From contig NZ_ATVN01000010.1 in the NCBI RefSeq assembly GCF_000420745.1, forward strand, positions 1 through 64,000: 64,000 nt of DNA, given 5' to 3'. The DNA comes from Pseudorhodobacter ferrugineus DSM 5888 (GTDB lineage: Bacteria > Pseudomonadota > Alphaproteobacteria > Rhodobacterales > Rhodobacteraceae). Below the pieces are notes generated by a model, which saw only the letters and a program-made list of their open reading frames with translations, was not told the origin of the DNA and did not search any database. Each line of letters opens with the position of its first letter. Within the stretch, counting starts at the first letter, position 1. This document shows positions 27,518 to 36,168 of this stretch, one piece after another. The translations under genes were made by a program, and so were the position numbers.

Positions 27518-27620
27518 ATCTGGAGCAGGGGGTTACAGGTGGTGCTGCGACCTGTTTTTCGGTGTAGGCTGCGGCAAAGGCTGCGACACAAAGACCCGCA
27601 CTGATTGCGGAATATTGCAT
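27513..27620 (-). CDS. Doubtful 35-residue hydrophobic peptide
   Basis: A minus-strand frame from ATG 27618-27620 to TAA 27513-27515 would encode a Cys/Ala-rich peptide (QYSAISAGLCVAAFAAAYTE) that looks like a small membrane or signal segment. The only ribosome-site-like sequence (GGATAAG) is about 15 bases away, and the stop overlaps the rpmJ terminator. The frame stays open further upstream, so a longer start is possible. Low support; otherwise 27518-27719 is empty apart from the desaturase promoter region. Confidence 0.2.
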   Translation of the reverse strand: MQYSAISAGLCVAAFAAAYTEKQVAAPPVTPCSRY

Positions 27621-27719
27621 CAGAGTCTGGATTAACTTATCCGTAGCGCCAAATAGGGTAACAATGGCCGCGCTATCCTTGTTAACAATGGCCACCACTT
27701 CAGGGAAGAAACCCGCCGC

Positions 27720-28775
27720 ATGAATATTCAGAACCTGAGCGATCCCGCTCTTAGCGCCGTGACGGAACAGAATCGGTCTGCGCGGGACTGGCTTTTGATC
27801 CTTGCCAAATACCGTGATCCTGATCCAACCCGCAGCACGTTCGAGCTGTTGGTGACGGTCATTCCGTTTGTGGCGATTTGTGCTGCTGCGATTTGGGTTT
27901 TGCCCTACAGCTGGGTCGCGGCCTTGGTTTTGGCAGCGGTGAACGGTCTGTTTTTGGTGCGGTTGTTTTGCATTCAGCACGACTGCGGTCACGCCTCGTT
28001 TTACAGCAATCGCAAAGTCAGCGATTGGGTCGGTCGTTGCCTTGGGGTGCTGACGCTGACACCGTATCATGTGTGGCGCAGGCAGCATGCCATTCACCAC
28101 TCGGCATCGGGCAATCTTGATCTGCGCGGGATTGGTGATGTGACGACGCTGACCGTTGACGAATATCTGGCACGGTCTGCCTTCGGGCGGTTCATGTACC
28201 GGATTTACCGTAGCCCGGTGACGCTGTTTCTGGTTGGCCCTGCCTATATCTTTTTGGTGCAGAACCGCGTTCCTTACGGTTTGATGAAATCTGGCGTGTC
28301 GTTCTGGATTTCGGCGATGGGAACCAATGCAGCCTTGTTTGCGGGCGTTGCAACCTTGGTATATTTCGGGGGCTGGTCACCGCTGTTCTTGGTGGTGTTG
28401 CCAACATGGATCGTGGCCGCATCAACCGGCGTTTGGCTGTTTTACGTGCAGCATCAGTTTGAAGACACCCACTGGCGCAAAGCCGAAGAGTGGCAGCTGC
28501 ATGAGGCCGCCCTTGAAGGGTCGTCGCATTACGTGCTGCCCAAGCCGTTGCAATGGTTGTCGGCCAATATCGGTATTCACCATGTGCACCACCTTTACAG
28601 CCGCATCCCGTTTTACCGGTTGACCGAGGTGATCAAGGACCATCCGGTTTTGGCGGAATGCCAGCGGATGACCGTGCGGGAAAGCATTGCCTGCGCGCGG
28701 TTGCACCTGTGGGATGAAAGCCAGAAAAAGCTGTTGTCGTTCCGCAGCACCCATGCGCGCTATCTGGCCACATAA
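27720..28775 (+). CDS. Membrane fatty acid desaturase
   Basis: A 351-residue integral membrane di-iron desaturase. The three His boxes are HDCGH (87-91), HAIHH (123-127) and HHVHH (287-291), with hydrophobic hairpins at about 43-82 and 165-245. The pattern fits acyl-lipid desaturases of the delta-12/omega-6 type; the double-bond position cannot be read from sequence. The gene stands alone, and an inverted repeat of the GGGTGGGT family follows its stop. Confidence 0.9.
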   Translation: MNIQNLSDPALSAVTEQNRSARDWLLILAKYRDPDPTRSTFELLVTVIPFVAICAAAIWVLPYSWVAALVLAAVNGLFLVRLFCIQHDCGHASFYSNRKVSDWVGRCLGVLTLTPYHVWRRQHAIHHSASGNLDLRGIGDVTTLTVDEYLARSAFGRFMYRIYRSPVTLFLVGPAYIFLVQNRVPYGLMKSGVSFWISAMGTNAALFAGVATLVYFGGWSPLFLVVLPTWIVAASTGVWLFYVQHQFEDTHWRKAEEWQLHEAALEGSSHYVLPKPLQWLSANIGIHHVHHLYSRIPFYRLTEVIKDHPVLAECQRMTVRESIACARLHLWDESQKKLLSFRSTHARYLAT

Positions 28776-28777
28776 GG

Positions 28778-28851
28778 GGTAGGGTGGGTGAAAACCCACC
28801 TTCCATTGCGGGCAGGATTGGGTGAGCGGTGGGTTACACCCACCCTACCCG
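28778..28851. repeat. GTAGGGTGGGT family inverted repeat, copy A
   Basis: GGGTAGGGTGGGTG (28778-28791) is perfectly inverted as CACCCACCCTACCC (28838-28851). Each arm also has its own smaller hairpin (GGGTGAAAACCC; GGTGGGTTACACCCACC). It lies 3 bases past the desaturase stop and 4 bases before the stop of the convergent peroxidase gene. Related copies: 53298-53320, 54203-54220, 57301-57356. Confidence 0.75.
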
Positions 28852-28854
28852 CAA

Positions 28855-29418
28855 CTATCGGGCCGCGCCGTGATATTCGGGGTTGGGTTGCATGTCCGTT
28901 GCTGCGGCAAGGCGGTTTGACATGTTGTAAAACGATGTCACCGCCGAAATATCCCAAATATCGCGATCGGTGAACCCCGCCATACGCAGGGCTTGGCGGT
29001 CGCTTTCCTCCATATCCTTTGGCGTATTGGTCAGCTTGACTGCAAACCCCAGCATTGCCTTTTGCCGCGCGTCCAAAGGTGCCGCCCGCCAGTTTTGCGC
29101 GACCACTTCGGCCAATGCCGGATCGCCGGACAGTTGGCGCAAGGCCGCACCGTGGGCGGTTAGGCAATATACGCAGCGGTTTTCGGCGGACACGGCCACC
29201 GCGATCATCTCGCGTTCCATTTTCGACAGACCCGACGGGGCGAGCATCAGGTCGTTGTACATATCCATAAACGCCCGCAGTTTCGCCTGATCAAAGCTAT
29301 AGGCTTGCAGCACATTCGGGATCAGCCCCAGCTTTTCGGTGCATTTCGCAAAATAGGCCGCGATATCGGCATCCATCGGGTTGGCGGGCGGCAGGTTCAG
29401 CGCAGTTGTATCGGTCAC
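28855..29418 (-). CDS. AhpD-like peroxidase-related protein (carboxymuconolactone decarboxylase family)
   Basis: A 187-residue helical protein of the AhpD/CMD family. The redox motif is CVYCLTAHG (CxxC with His three residues on), the same as in alkylhydroperoxidase AhpD and the uncharacterised peroxidase-related family. Start is taken at GTG 29418 (VTDTTALNLP), with AAAAGG about 9 bases ahead; ATG 29427 would lie directly on the ribosome site. It faces away from the PaiB-like gene, with 73 bases between starts. It probably reduces peroxides or works with a thiol partner that is not encoded here. Confidence 0.85.
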   Translation of the reverse strand: MTDTTALNLPPANPMDADIAAYFAKCTEKLGLIPNVLQAYSFDQAKLRAFMDMYNDLMLAPSGLSKMEREMIAVAVSAENRCVYCLTAHGAALRQLSGDPALAEVVAQNWRAAPLDARQKAMLGFAVKLTNTPKDMEESDRQALRMAGFTDRDIWDISAVTSFYNMSNRLAAATDMQPNPEYHGAAR

Positions 29419-29491
29419 AATAAACATCCTTTTGGTGGCTTGTACCTTTCTGGGCGATTGGTCAGCATGCCGCAAGTCTTGGGAGGGCGTG

Positions 29492-30100
29492 ATGCATCCG
29501 AACCCCGTTTTTCGCGGTGGCACAAAGTCTGATGCGCTGGCGATGGCCCGCGCGCGCAGTTTTGGGATTTTATCGGTGAATGGCAAGGCGGGCCCGTTGG
29601 CTGCGCACATCCCCTTTGATTTAGGGCAAGGTGAAGTGTTTTTGCATCTGGCGCGCTCCAACGCGATTGCGCGGGCGGATTTACCTGCGCCTGCCGTGCT
29701 TATTGTGTCGGGACCGGATGCCTACGTCTCGCCCGATTGGTATGGCGTGGTGGATCAGGTGCCGACGTGGAATTATGTCGCCGTGCATTTGCGCGGGGTG
29801 CTGGAACGATTACCCGACGCGGCGCTGCGCCCACATCTGGAGCGGATGAGCGCGCATATGGAGGCGCAATTGACGCCCAAGTCCGCGTGGTTGATGGACA
29901 AGATGAGTGATGAGGCCGTGGCGCGCATGATGCGGATGATTGCGCCGTTCCGGATGATCATTGAAGGAGTCGACAGCACTGTGAAGTTGAACCAGAACAA
30001 GACGGATACACAGCGGGCAGGGGCGGCCGCCGGCATTGCGGACAGACCCATCGGGATGGAAGCAAGCCGGATTGCCGCGATGATGCGTGCTGCGGAGTAG
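29492..30100 (+). CDS. PaiB-like FMN-binding protein
   Basis: A 202-residue member of the PaiB/FMN-binding split-barrel family, named after a Bacillus regulator of sporulation and protease genes. Typical features are MHPNPVF at the start, PLAAHIPF, the GPDAYVSPDWYG loop, VPTWNY and VKLNQNK near the end. In proteobacteria these are probably flavin- or heme-binding proteins of unknown role, and the regulator label is by transfer. GGGAGG precedes the ATG at 29492; the frame from 29381 overlaps the divergent gene and is not used. Confidence 0.87.
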   Translation: MHPNPVFRGGTKSDALAMARARSFGILSVNGKAGPLAAHIPFDLGQGEVFLHLARSNAIARADLPAPAVLIVSGPDAYVSPDWYGVVDQVPTWNYVAVHLRGVLERLPDAALRPHLERMSAHMEAQLTPKSAWLMDKMSDEAVARMMRMIAPFRMIIEGVDSTVKLNQNKTDTQRAGAAAGIADRPIGMEASRIAAMMRAAE

Positions 30101-30135
30101 CGTTGGATGCCGGGCTTTTCGGCCTTGGTTCGGAT

Positions 30136-30157
30136 GAGTATTTTTGCAAAGATGAAG
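30136..30157 (+). repeat. GAGTATTTTT / AAAGATGAAG intergenic motif, copy 2
   Basis: GAGTATTTTT, GC, AAAGATGAAG in the PaiB-GST gap. It differs from the minus-strand copy at 16491-16512 only in the two central bases. No strong hairpin precedes it here. Confidence 0.6.
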
Positions 30158-30190
30158 CGGTAAGCCCGCGCCAGACATAAAGGAAATTAC

Positions 30191-30799
30191 ATGCGTCTTT
30201 TCTATTCCCCGACCTCGCCCTATGCGCGCAAGATCGTTGTTTTGTTGGCCGAGGCGGGCCAATCGGCGGCCGTGGAGCTGGTTACGGGCAGCGGCACGCC
30301 GATTGACACGGGCAGTGCGCCGCTGGCGCAAAACCCATTGGGCAAGATCCCGGCGCTGGAACGTGACAGCGGGCCTGCGCTGTATGACAGTCGGGTAATC
30401 ACACGCTATCTGGATGATCATTTCAAGGCGGGGCTGTACCCGCAAGGCTCGCGTCTGTGGGAAAGCCTGACGTTAGAGGCCACGGCGGACGGGATTTTGG
30501 ATGCCGCGATCTTGATGGTTTACGAGACGCGGGTGCGCCCCGAAGACAAGCGGTTCGAACCTTGGGTCGAAGGGCAGTGGGCCAAGATTGACCGCGCGCT
30601 GGACGCTTTGGAAAGTCGCTGGATGAGCCATTTGCATGGCCCGTTGGACATCGGGCAAATCGCTGTGGGCTGTGCGCTGGGCTATGTCGATTTTCGTCAT
30701 GGGGCGCGTGATTGGCGCAAGGGGCGGCCCTTGCTTGCGGCTTGGGAGGCCGCGTTTGCGGCGCGTGACAGTATGAAGAATTCGGTCCCGCCGGCCTGA
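30191..30799 (+). CDS. Glutathione S-transferase family protein
   Basis: A 202-residue GST. The thioredoxin-like N-terminal domain begins MRLFYSPTSPYARK (Ser/Cys-position active-site region at SPTSPY), with GKIPAL and the glutathione-binding YDSRVITRYLD. The all-helical C-terminal domain follows. Substrate is unknown. It is 8 bases ahead of the LysE-type gene, so the two are probably one transcript. Confidence 0.9.
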   Translation: MRLFYSPTSPYARKIVVLLAEAGQSAAVELVTGSGTPIDTGSAPLAQNPLGKIPALERDSGPALYDSRVITRYLDDHFKAGLYPQGSRLWESLTLEATADGILDAAILMVYETRVRPEDKRFEPWVEGQWAKIDRALDALESRWMSHLHGPLDIGQIAVGCALGYVDFRHGARDWRKGRPLLAAWEAAFAARDSMKNSVPPA

Positions 30800-30806
30800 T
30801 ACGGAT

Positions 30807-31448
30807 ATGTTGCCGCTGCATGAATTCTTGGTCGTTTGGGCAATCGTGACGCTGAATGTGCTGACGCCCGGCCCCAATGTTATCAACACCATTGTAACGG
30901 CAATGGCAGCAGGGCGCGTGGCTGGGGTTGGCGCTGCGGCGGGTGTTGGCGTGGGCGTGGGCGGCTGGTGCCTTGCGACCACGCTTGGCATCGCCGCCAT
31001 GGTCACATTGGTGCCGGGGTTGCAGCACAACCTGTCCTTTGTTGCGATTGGTTTGCTGACGTGGTTCGCATTTCGTTATTTGCGTGCAGGCCTTGCCGGT
31101 TGGCGCGGCGCACGGCGCGGTTTGCCAAACCTGCCCCGCCAAGACAGTTTCGGGTCCGCGTTCTGGCGATCATTAATGATTAACTGGTTGAATCCCAAGG
31201 CGCTGACCACATGGTTGTTGGTCTTGACCATCTTTCCGGTGGCGCGCGCGGGCGTTTGGGATGTGGCGCTGTTGTGGGCAGGGGCCAGCACTGTGGCCGG
31301 CGGCATGCATGTTGGCTATGCACTTGTGTTTTCGACGGGGGCTGCGGCACGGTTTTATCTGCGCTACGGCTGGGTCATGTCGGGCATTGCGGGCGTGTTG
31401 TTTTCGGCGTTTGCCCTGCGGCTTTTGCTGGTGGAATTTGTCCCCTGA
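30807..31448 (+). CDS. LysE family amino-acid exporter
   Basis: A 213-residue protein with about six membrane segments. The TPGPNVINTI motif near the N-terminus and the NWLNPKALTTWLLVL segment in the middle are typical of LysE/RhtB exporters. Substrates in the family include Lys, Arg, Thr, homoserine and related compounds, and cannot be assigned here. It follows the GST gene closely. Confidence 0.88.
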   Translation: MLPLHEFLVVWAIVTLNVLTPGPNVINTIVTAMAAGRVAGVGAAAGVGVGVGGWCLATTLGIAAMVTLVPGLQHNLSFVAIGLLTWFAFRYLRAGLAGWRGARRGLPNLPRQDSFGSAFWRSLMINWLNPKALTTWLLVLTIFPVARAGVWDVALLWAGASTVAGGMHVGYALVFSTGAAARFYLRYGWVMSGIAGVLFSAFALRLLLVEFVP

Positions 31449-31659
31449 TTCTGATGCTGGCCGCATGATTCAAGCGTTATGGTGGCAATAATTTGGCACC
31501 ATGCTTGTATTTTTGTACCCTGATCCCCAAGTGCGCCGCTTTGTCCGCTGGACGTGGCCCGTTTCCGCCGCTAAATACCACCTCTGTAAGGCCGCGTATG
31601 TTCCGTGGCACTGTCATGACATGGGCCGTTCATTATGGCCTTCGGAAGGGAGAATTCTC

Positions 31660-32223
31660 GTGTCCCACGCAGACGATCACGCAGGCACCCGCAGGGATTT
31701 CCTGTATTACGCCACAGCCGGCGCTGGTGCCATAGCCACGGGGGCTGCCGTTTGGCCGCTCGTCAACCAGATGAACCCATCGGCGGATGTACAGGCGCTG
31801 TCCTCTATTTTCGTTGATATTTCAGCGGTTGAACCGGGCACACAGCTGACGGTCAAATATTTGGGCAAGCCGGTGTTCATTCGCCGCCGCACCCAAGAAG
31901 AAATTGATGCCGGACGCGCAGTGCCTGCGGCTGATTTGCCTATCGACAAAATGTCGCAAAACCCCAACAAACCGTCAACGGACGCATCTGATGCGAACCG
32001 CACGATGGATGAAGCGGGCGAGTGGCTGGTGATGATTGGCGTTTGCACCCATCTGGGTTGCGTGCCGATTGGTGATGGTGCAGGTGAATTTGGCGGCTGG
32101 TTTTGCCCATGCCACGGGTCGCACTATGACACTGCGGGCCGTATCCGCAAAGGCCCCGCCCCGCAAAACCTGCACATCCCGGTGGCTGAATTCACCGACG
32201 AATCAACCCTCAAGCTCGGGTAA
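31660..32223 (+). CDS. petA: Ubiquinol-cytochrome c reductase Rieske iron-sulfur subunit
   Basis: A 187-residue Rieske protein of the bc1 complex. A Tat signal/anchor ([15 protein letters not shown]) is at the N-terminus, and the 2Fe-2S ligands are in CTHLGC and CPCHGS. The start is GTG at 31660, after GGGAG, which gives the usual short N-terminus before the twin Arg; the frame upstream to 31501 is noncoding leader. It is first in petABC. The promoter must lie in 31449-31659, where I see no confident match. Confidence 0.95.
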   Translation: MSHADDHAGTRRDFLYYATAGAGAIATGAAVWPLVNQMNPSADVQALSSIFVDISAVEPGTQLTVKYLGKPVFIRRRTQEEIDAGRAVPAADLPIDKMSQNPNKPSTDASDANRTMDEAGEWLVMIGVCTHLGCVPIGDGAGEFGGWFCPCHGSHYDTAGRIRKGPAPQNLHIPVAEFTDESTLKLG

Positions 32224-32232
32224 GGATAGATC

Positions 32233-33546
32233 ATGTCCGGAATTCCACACGACCATTACGAGCCCACAACGGGCACCGAAAAGTGGCTTCACAAGCGCCT
32301 GCCGATTGTTGCGCTCGCCTATGACACGCTGATGTTGCCGACACCCAAGAACCTGAACTGGATGTGGATCTGGGGCATCGTTTTGACATTCTGTCTGGTG
32401 ATGCAAATCGCCACCGGCATTGTTTTGGCAATGCACTACACCCCGCATGTAGATTTGGCCTTTGCCAGCGTTGAACACATCACGCGCAACGTGAACGGCG
32501 GGCACATGCTGCGCTATTTGCACGCAAACGGCGCGTCGTTGTTCTTTATCGCCGTCTATCTGCACATTTTCCGCGGTCTTTACTACGGGTCGTATAAAGC
32601 CCCGCGTGAGGTTACGTGGATCATCGGGATGATCATTTACCTGTGCATGATGGGCACAGCGTTTATGGGCTATGTTCTACCATGGGGCCAGATGTCCTTT
32701 TGGGGTGCGACGGTTATCACTGGCCTGTTCGGCGCTATTCCCGGCATTGGCGAGTCGATTCAGACTTGGTTGTTGGGCGGCCCTGCCGTTGACAACGCCA
32801 CGCTGAACCGTTTCTTCAGCTTGCACTATCTGCTGCCATTTGTGATTGCCGCCTTGGTCGCGATCCACATTTGGGCCTTCCATTCGACAGGCAACAACAA
32901 CCCGACGGGTGTTGAAGTGCGCCGCACGTCCAAGGCCGAAGCCGAGAAAGACACATTGCCCTTCTGGCCTTACTTCGTAATGAAAGACCTGTTCGCGCTG
33001 GCCGTGATTATGGTCGTGTTCTTTGCGGTGGTCGGCTTTATGCCAAACTACCTTGGCCACCCCGATAACTATATCGAGGCAAACCCGCTGGCGACCCCTG
33101 CGCATATCGTGCCGGAATGGTACTTCCTGCCGTTCTACGCCATTTTGCGTGCGTTCACCGCCGATGTTTGGGTTGTGCAGCTGACCAGCTTTGTGACCTT
33201 TGGTATCGTTGACGCCAAGTTCTTCGGTGTGCTGGCGATGTTTGGTGCGATTGCTGTTATGGCGCTGGCTCCTTGGCTGGACACATCGTCTGTCCGTTCG
33301 GGCCGCTACCGCCCGATGTTCAAGATGTGGTTCTTGCTGCTGTGCATCGATTTCATGGTGTTGATGTGGGTTGGCGCGCGCCCTGCCGAGTTCCCGTATG
33401 ACTGGATCTCGCTGATCGCGTCGGCCTACTGGTTCGCCTATTTCCTTGTGATCCTGCCGCTGCTTGGTGTGATCGAAAAGCCGTTGGCCCCGCCAGCGAC
33501 GATCGAGGAAGACTTTAAATCGCACTACGCCGATCCGGCCGAGTGA
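32233..33546 (+). CDS. petB: Cytochrome b of the bc1 complex
   Basis: A 437-residue cytochrome b with eight or more membrane helices. The heme-ligating His pairs lie in helices B and D ([14 protein letters not shown] ... [35 protein letters not shown]), and the Qo-site [14 protein letters not shown] is intact. It is 9 bases after petA, and overlaps the reading frame upstream of petC, as in Rhodobacter fbcFBC. Confidence 0.97.
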   Translation: MSGIPHDHYEPTTGTEKWLHKRLPIVALAYDTLMLPTPKNLNWMWIWGIVLTFCLVMQIATGIVLAMHYTPHVDLAFASVEHITRNVNGGHMLRYLHANGASLFFIAVYLHIFRGLYYGSYKAPREVTWIIGMIIYLCMMGTAFMGYVLPWGQMSFWGATVITGLFGAIPGIGESIQTWLLGGPAVDNATLNRFFSLHYLLPFVIAALVAIHIWAFHSTGNNNPTGVEVRRTSKAEAEKDTLPFWPYFVMKDLFALAVIMVVFFAVVGFMPNYLGHPDNYIEANPLATPAHIVPEWYFLPFYAILRAFTADVWVVQLTSFVTFGIVDAKFFGVLAMFGAIAVMALAPWLDTSSVRSGRYRPMFKMWFLLLCIDFMVLMWVGARPAEFPYDWISLIASAYWFAYFLVILPLLGVIEKPLAPPATIEEDFKSHYADPAE

Positions 33547-33560
33547 AAGAAAAGGAACTG

Positions 33561-34361
33561 ATGATTATGTTTCGTAAAATCGCAATCAGCGCCGTTTCTG
33601 CCCTCGTTTTGGGTACAGGCGCGGCAATGGCCGCTGGGGCCGAAGGTCATGTTGAAGATGTGGCGTTCAGCTTTGAAGGGCCGTTTGGCAAGTTTGATGA
33701 ACACCAGCTCCAGCGTGGCCTTCAGGTTTACACCGAGGTGTGTTCGGCTTGCCACGGGCTGAAATTCGTGCCGATCCGCAGCTTGTCGGATGAAGGCGGG
33801 CCGCATTTGCCCGAAGACCAAGTGCGCGCCTATGCCGCCCAGTTCGACATCTTTGATGCCGAATTGGACGATACGCGCCCACGCAAGCCGACGGACCATT
33901 TTCCGAAATCGGGCCTGTCCAACGCACCGGATCTTAGCCTGATGGCAAAGGCGCGCTCCGGTTTCCACGGGCCTGCGGGCACGGGGATCAACCAGTTGGT
34001 CAAAGGGATTGGCGGGCCGGAATACATAGTGTCGCTTCTCACCGGTTATACCGGAGAAGAGAAAGAGGAAGCTGGCACGACCTTTTATGCAAACACCGCT
34101 TTCCCCGGTGGCTGGATCGCAATGGCCCCGCCTTTGGAAGATGGTAGTGTTGAATACCAAGATGGTCACGACAACAGCATCCATCATTTGTCCGAAGATA
34201 CCGCTGCTTTCCTGATGTGGACCGCCGAACCCAAGATGATGGCGCGCAAGCAGGCAGGCTTTACCGCGGTGATCTTTTTGACGATCCTGTCCGTGTTGCT
34301 CTATCTGACCAACAAGCGGATTTGGTCGGCTGTCAAAGGCCCAAAGAAAAAGCACGTCTGA
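33561..34361 (+). CDS. petC: Cytochrome c1 of the bc1 complex
   Basis: A 266-residue cytochrome c1. A Sec signal peptide ends at AMAAG, the c-type heme site is CSACH at 61-65, the axial Met region is near AMAPPL, and a C-terminal membrane anchor ([16 protein letters not shown]) precedes a Lys-rich tail. ATG 33561 is chosen because AAAGGA lies just ahead; the frame from 33543 overlaps petB. A strong terminator follows. Confidence 0.95.
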   Translation: MIMFRKIAISAVSALVLGTGAAMAAGAEGHVEDVAFSFEGPFGKFDEHQLQRGLQVYTEVCSACHGLKFVPIRSLSDEGGPHLPEDQVRAYAAQFDIFDAELDDTRPRKPTDHFPKSGLSNAPDLSLMAKARSGFHGPAGTGINQLVKGIGGPEYIVSLLTGYTGEEKEEAGTTFYANTAFPGGWIAMAPPLEDGSVEYQDGHDNSIHHLSEDTAAFLMWTAEPKMMARKQAGFTAVIFLTILSVLLYLTNKRIWSAVKGPKKKHV

Positions 34362-34378
34362 TGTAATCAGACGCGACC

Positions 34379-34412
34379 GAAAAAGCCCCATCTGAAACGG
34401 TGGGGCTTTTTC
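34379..34412 (+). terminator. petABC terminator
   Basis: AAAAAGCCCCA, a 10-base loop and TGGGGCTTTTT, 18 bases past the petC stop. Confidence 0.92.
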
Positions 34413-34458
34413 ATATCCCCCTTGGTCTTCTTGGCCACGATATCCCCAAAGGCCCCCC

Positions 34459-35004
34459 ATGCCACTGTCTTGCCACGCCTTTATCGCCGCCAGTCTTGAC
34501 GGGTTCATCGCCCGCCCCGATGGCAGCATCGATTGGCTGGAACCGTTCAATGCAGCGGATGAAGATCACGGCTATGACGCCTTTATCGCGGATAAGGACG
34601 GCATCATTATGGGGCGCGGCACCTATGAAACCGTGCTGGGCTTTGGCCAGTGGCCTTATACCCGCCCCGTGATTGTCCTAAGCCACAGCCTGACAGTCGA
34701 TGATATTCCCGACAGCTTGGCCGATCATGTTGCCATCACCGATATGGACCCGACTGAGCTGGTCGCCGCCTTGGCCGAGGAAGGCTGGCAAAACGCCTAT
34801 GTCGACGGGGGCCAGGTGATCCAGTCCTTTCTCAACGCGGGGCTTTTGGACCAGATGACCATCACCCGTGTTCCCGTACTGTTGGGGTCAGGGCGGCCGC
34901 TGTTTGGCTCTGTCGCCGCCGATATGCACCTTAACCTGATCGGCAGCCGCAGTTTCCCCTCTGGCCTCGTCTCCTCCACCTATCGCATCGCCGCCAACCG
35001 ATAA
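34459..35004 (+). CDS. Dihydrofolate reductase-like (RibD C-terminal domain) protein
   Basis: A 181-residue protein of the DHFR/RibD_C superfamily. It has the nucleotide-binding pattern (FIAASLDGFIARPDGS; GIIMGRGTYETVLGF; AYVDGGQVIQSFLNAGLLDQM). Such proteins are NADPH-dependent reductases of unknown substrate, and not the housekeeping FolA. The TPP riboswitch begins about 40 bases after its stop, so it is not part of the thiamine operon. Confidence 0.85.
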   Translation: MPLSCHAFIAASLDGFIARPDGSIDWLEPFNAADEDHGYDAFIADKDGIIMGRGTYETVLGFGQWPYTRPVIVLSHSLTVDDIPDSLADHVAITDMDPTELVAALAEEGWQNAYVDGGQVIQSFLNAGLLDQMTITRVPVLLGSGRPLFGSVAADMHLNLIGSRSFPSGLVSSTYRIAANR

Positions 35005-35044
35005 CCCCTTGCCCCGACGGCAATTCCCGCTAAGTTGCACAGTA

Positions 35045-35136
35045 CCTCGGGGTGCCCTTGTACAGGGCTGAGATTTGGCAAAAGCCAAAGACCCGTTGAA
35101 CCTGAACCGGTTAGAACCGGCGGAGGGAAGGTGCTG
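35045..35136 (+). promoter_or_regulatory. TPP riboswitch (THI element)
   Basis: The conserved core is present in order: CTCGGGGTGCCC, GGCTGAGA, then ACCCGTTGAACCTGA, and CCGGTTAGAACCGGCGGAGGGAAGGT-like closing segment. It ends about 46 bases before thiB. Binding of thiamine diphosphate should lower expression of the importer, by occluding the ribosome site or by termination; no clear terminator is seen, so translation control is likelier. Confidence 0.95.
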
Positions 35137-35181
35137 GTCTGATCCATCCCCTATACCGCCCGTCGCATATGGAGAGATGAG

Positions 35182-36168
35182 ATGAGACTTATACCCTTTG
35201 CGTTGGCATTTTCGTCCGTGGCCTCAGTTGCCACTGCCCAAACGCCTGTGTTGAACGTGCTGACCTATGACAGCTTTACCTCCGAATGGGGCCCCGGTCC
35301 TGCGGTAGAGGCCGCGTTTGAGGCGGTTTGTGCCTGCGATCTGGTGTTCTCCGCCGTGGGCGATGGTGCCGAACTGCTGGCCCGTTTGCAGCTGGAAGGC
35401 GCGCGGTCTGACGCGTCTGTGGTTTTGGGCCTTGATACCAACCTTACAGCCCAAGCCACCGCCACGGGTCTGTTTGCCCCGCATGGCCAAACGGCGGGCA
35501 ATGACCTGCCCGTGCCTTTCGCCGACCCGAATTTCCTGCCCTATGACTGGGGCTATTTCGCCTTTGTTTATGACAAAACCAAGTTGGCCACCCCACCCAC
35601 CAGCTTTCAGGAACTGGCCGCGTCCGACCTGAAAGTCGTGATCCAAGACCCACGATCTTCTACCCCGGGTCTGGGCCTTTTGCTGTGGGTCAAGGCGGCA
35701 TATGGCGACAGCGCCACCGAAATCTGGGCCGCTTTGGCCGACAATATCATCACCGTCACCCCCGGCTGGTCTGAATCCTACGGCATGTTCACGGCAGGCG
35801 AGGCGGATATGGTCCTGTCCTACACCACCTCACCCGCCTATCACCTGATTGCCGAAGATGACGCGACCAAAGCCGCCGCCCCGTTCACCGAAGGGCATTA
35901 CATGCAGGTCGAAGTGGCTGGCAAACTGGCCAACGCGCCACAGCCTGAATTGGCCGATCAATTCTTGACGTTTATGGGCACAGATGCGTTCCAATCCGTC
36001 ATTCCAACGACCAACTGGATGTATCCTGCCCACACACCTGCAACAGGTTTGCCTGATGGGTTTGACCAAATGATTACCCCTGCCAAGTCCCTGTTGATGA
36101 CGGCAGATGAGGCTCAATCCGCCCGTACACAAGCGTTGGACGAATGGCTGACCGCGCTGTCACGCTGA
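35182..36168 (+). CDS. thiB: Thiamine ABC transporter substrate-binding protein
   Basis: A 328-residue periplasmic binding protein with a signal peptide ending near VATAQT. LNVLTYDSFTSEWGPGP is the ThiB/TbpA start, and the DWGYFAFVYDKT and DPRSSTPGLG segments match the family. It binds thiamine and its phosphates. The TPP riboswitch upstream and thiPQ downstream make the assignment firm. The next gene starts 25 bases before its stop. Confidence 0.96.
   Translation: MRLIPFALAFSSVASVATAQTPVLNVLTYDSFTSEWGPGPAVEAAFEAVCACDLVFSAVGDGAELLARLQLEGARSDASVVLGLDTNLTAQATATGLFAPHGQTAGNDLPVPFADPNFLPYDWGYFAFVYDKTKLATPPTSFQELAASDLKVVIQDPRSSTPGLGLLLWVKAAYGDSATEIWAALADNIITVTPGWSESYGMFTAGEADMVLSYTTSPAYHLIAEDDATKAAAPFTEGHYMQVEVAGKLANAPQPELADQFLTFMGTDAFQSVIPTTNWMYPAHTPATGLPDGFDQMITPAKSLLMTADEAQSARTQALDEWLTALSR

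Noticed and set aside
27513-28100. A 195-codon minus-strand gene opposite the start of the desaturase
   Set aside because: Most of it is the shadow of the desaturase; only the last 35 codons lie outside, and these have no good ribosome site.
29492-31448. A single oxidative-stress operon of AhpD-like, PaiB-like, GST and LysE genes
   Set aside because: The AhpD-like gene is on the other strand and a 90-base repeat-bearing gap separates PaiB from GST; only GST and LysE are clearly linked.
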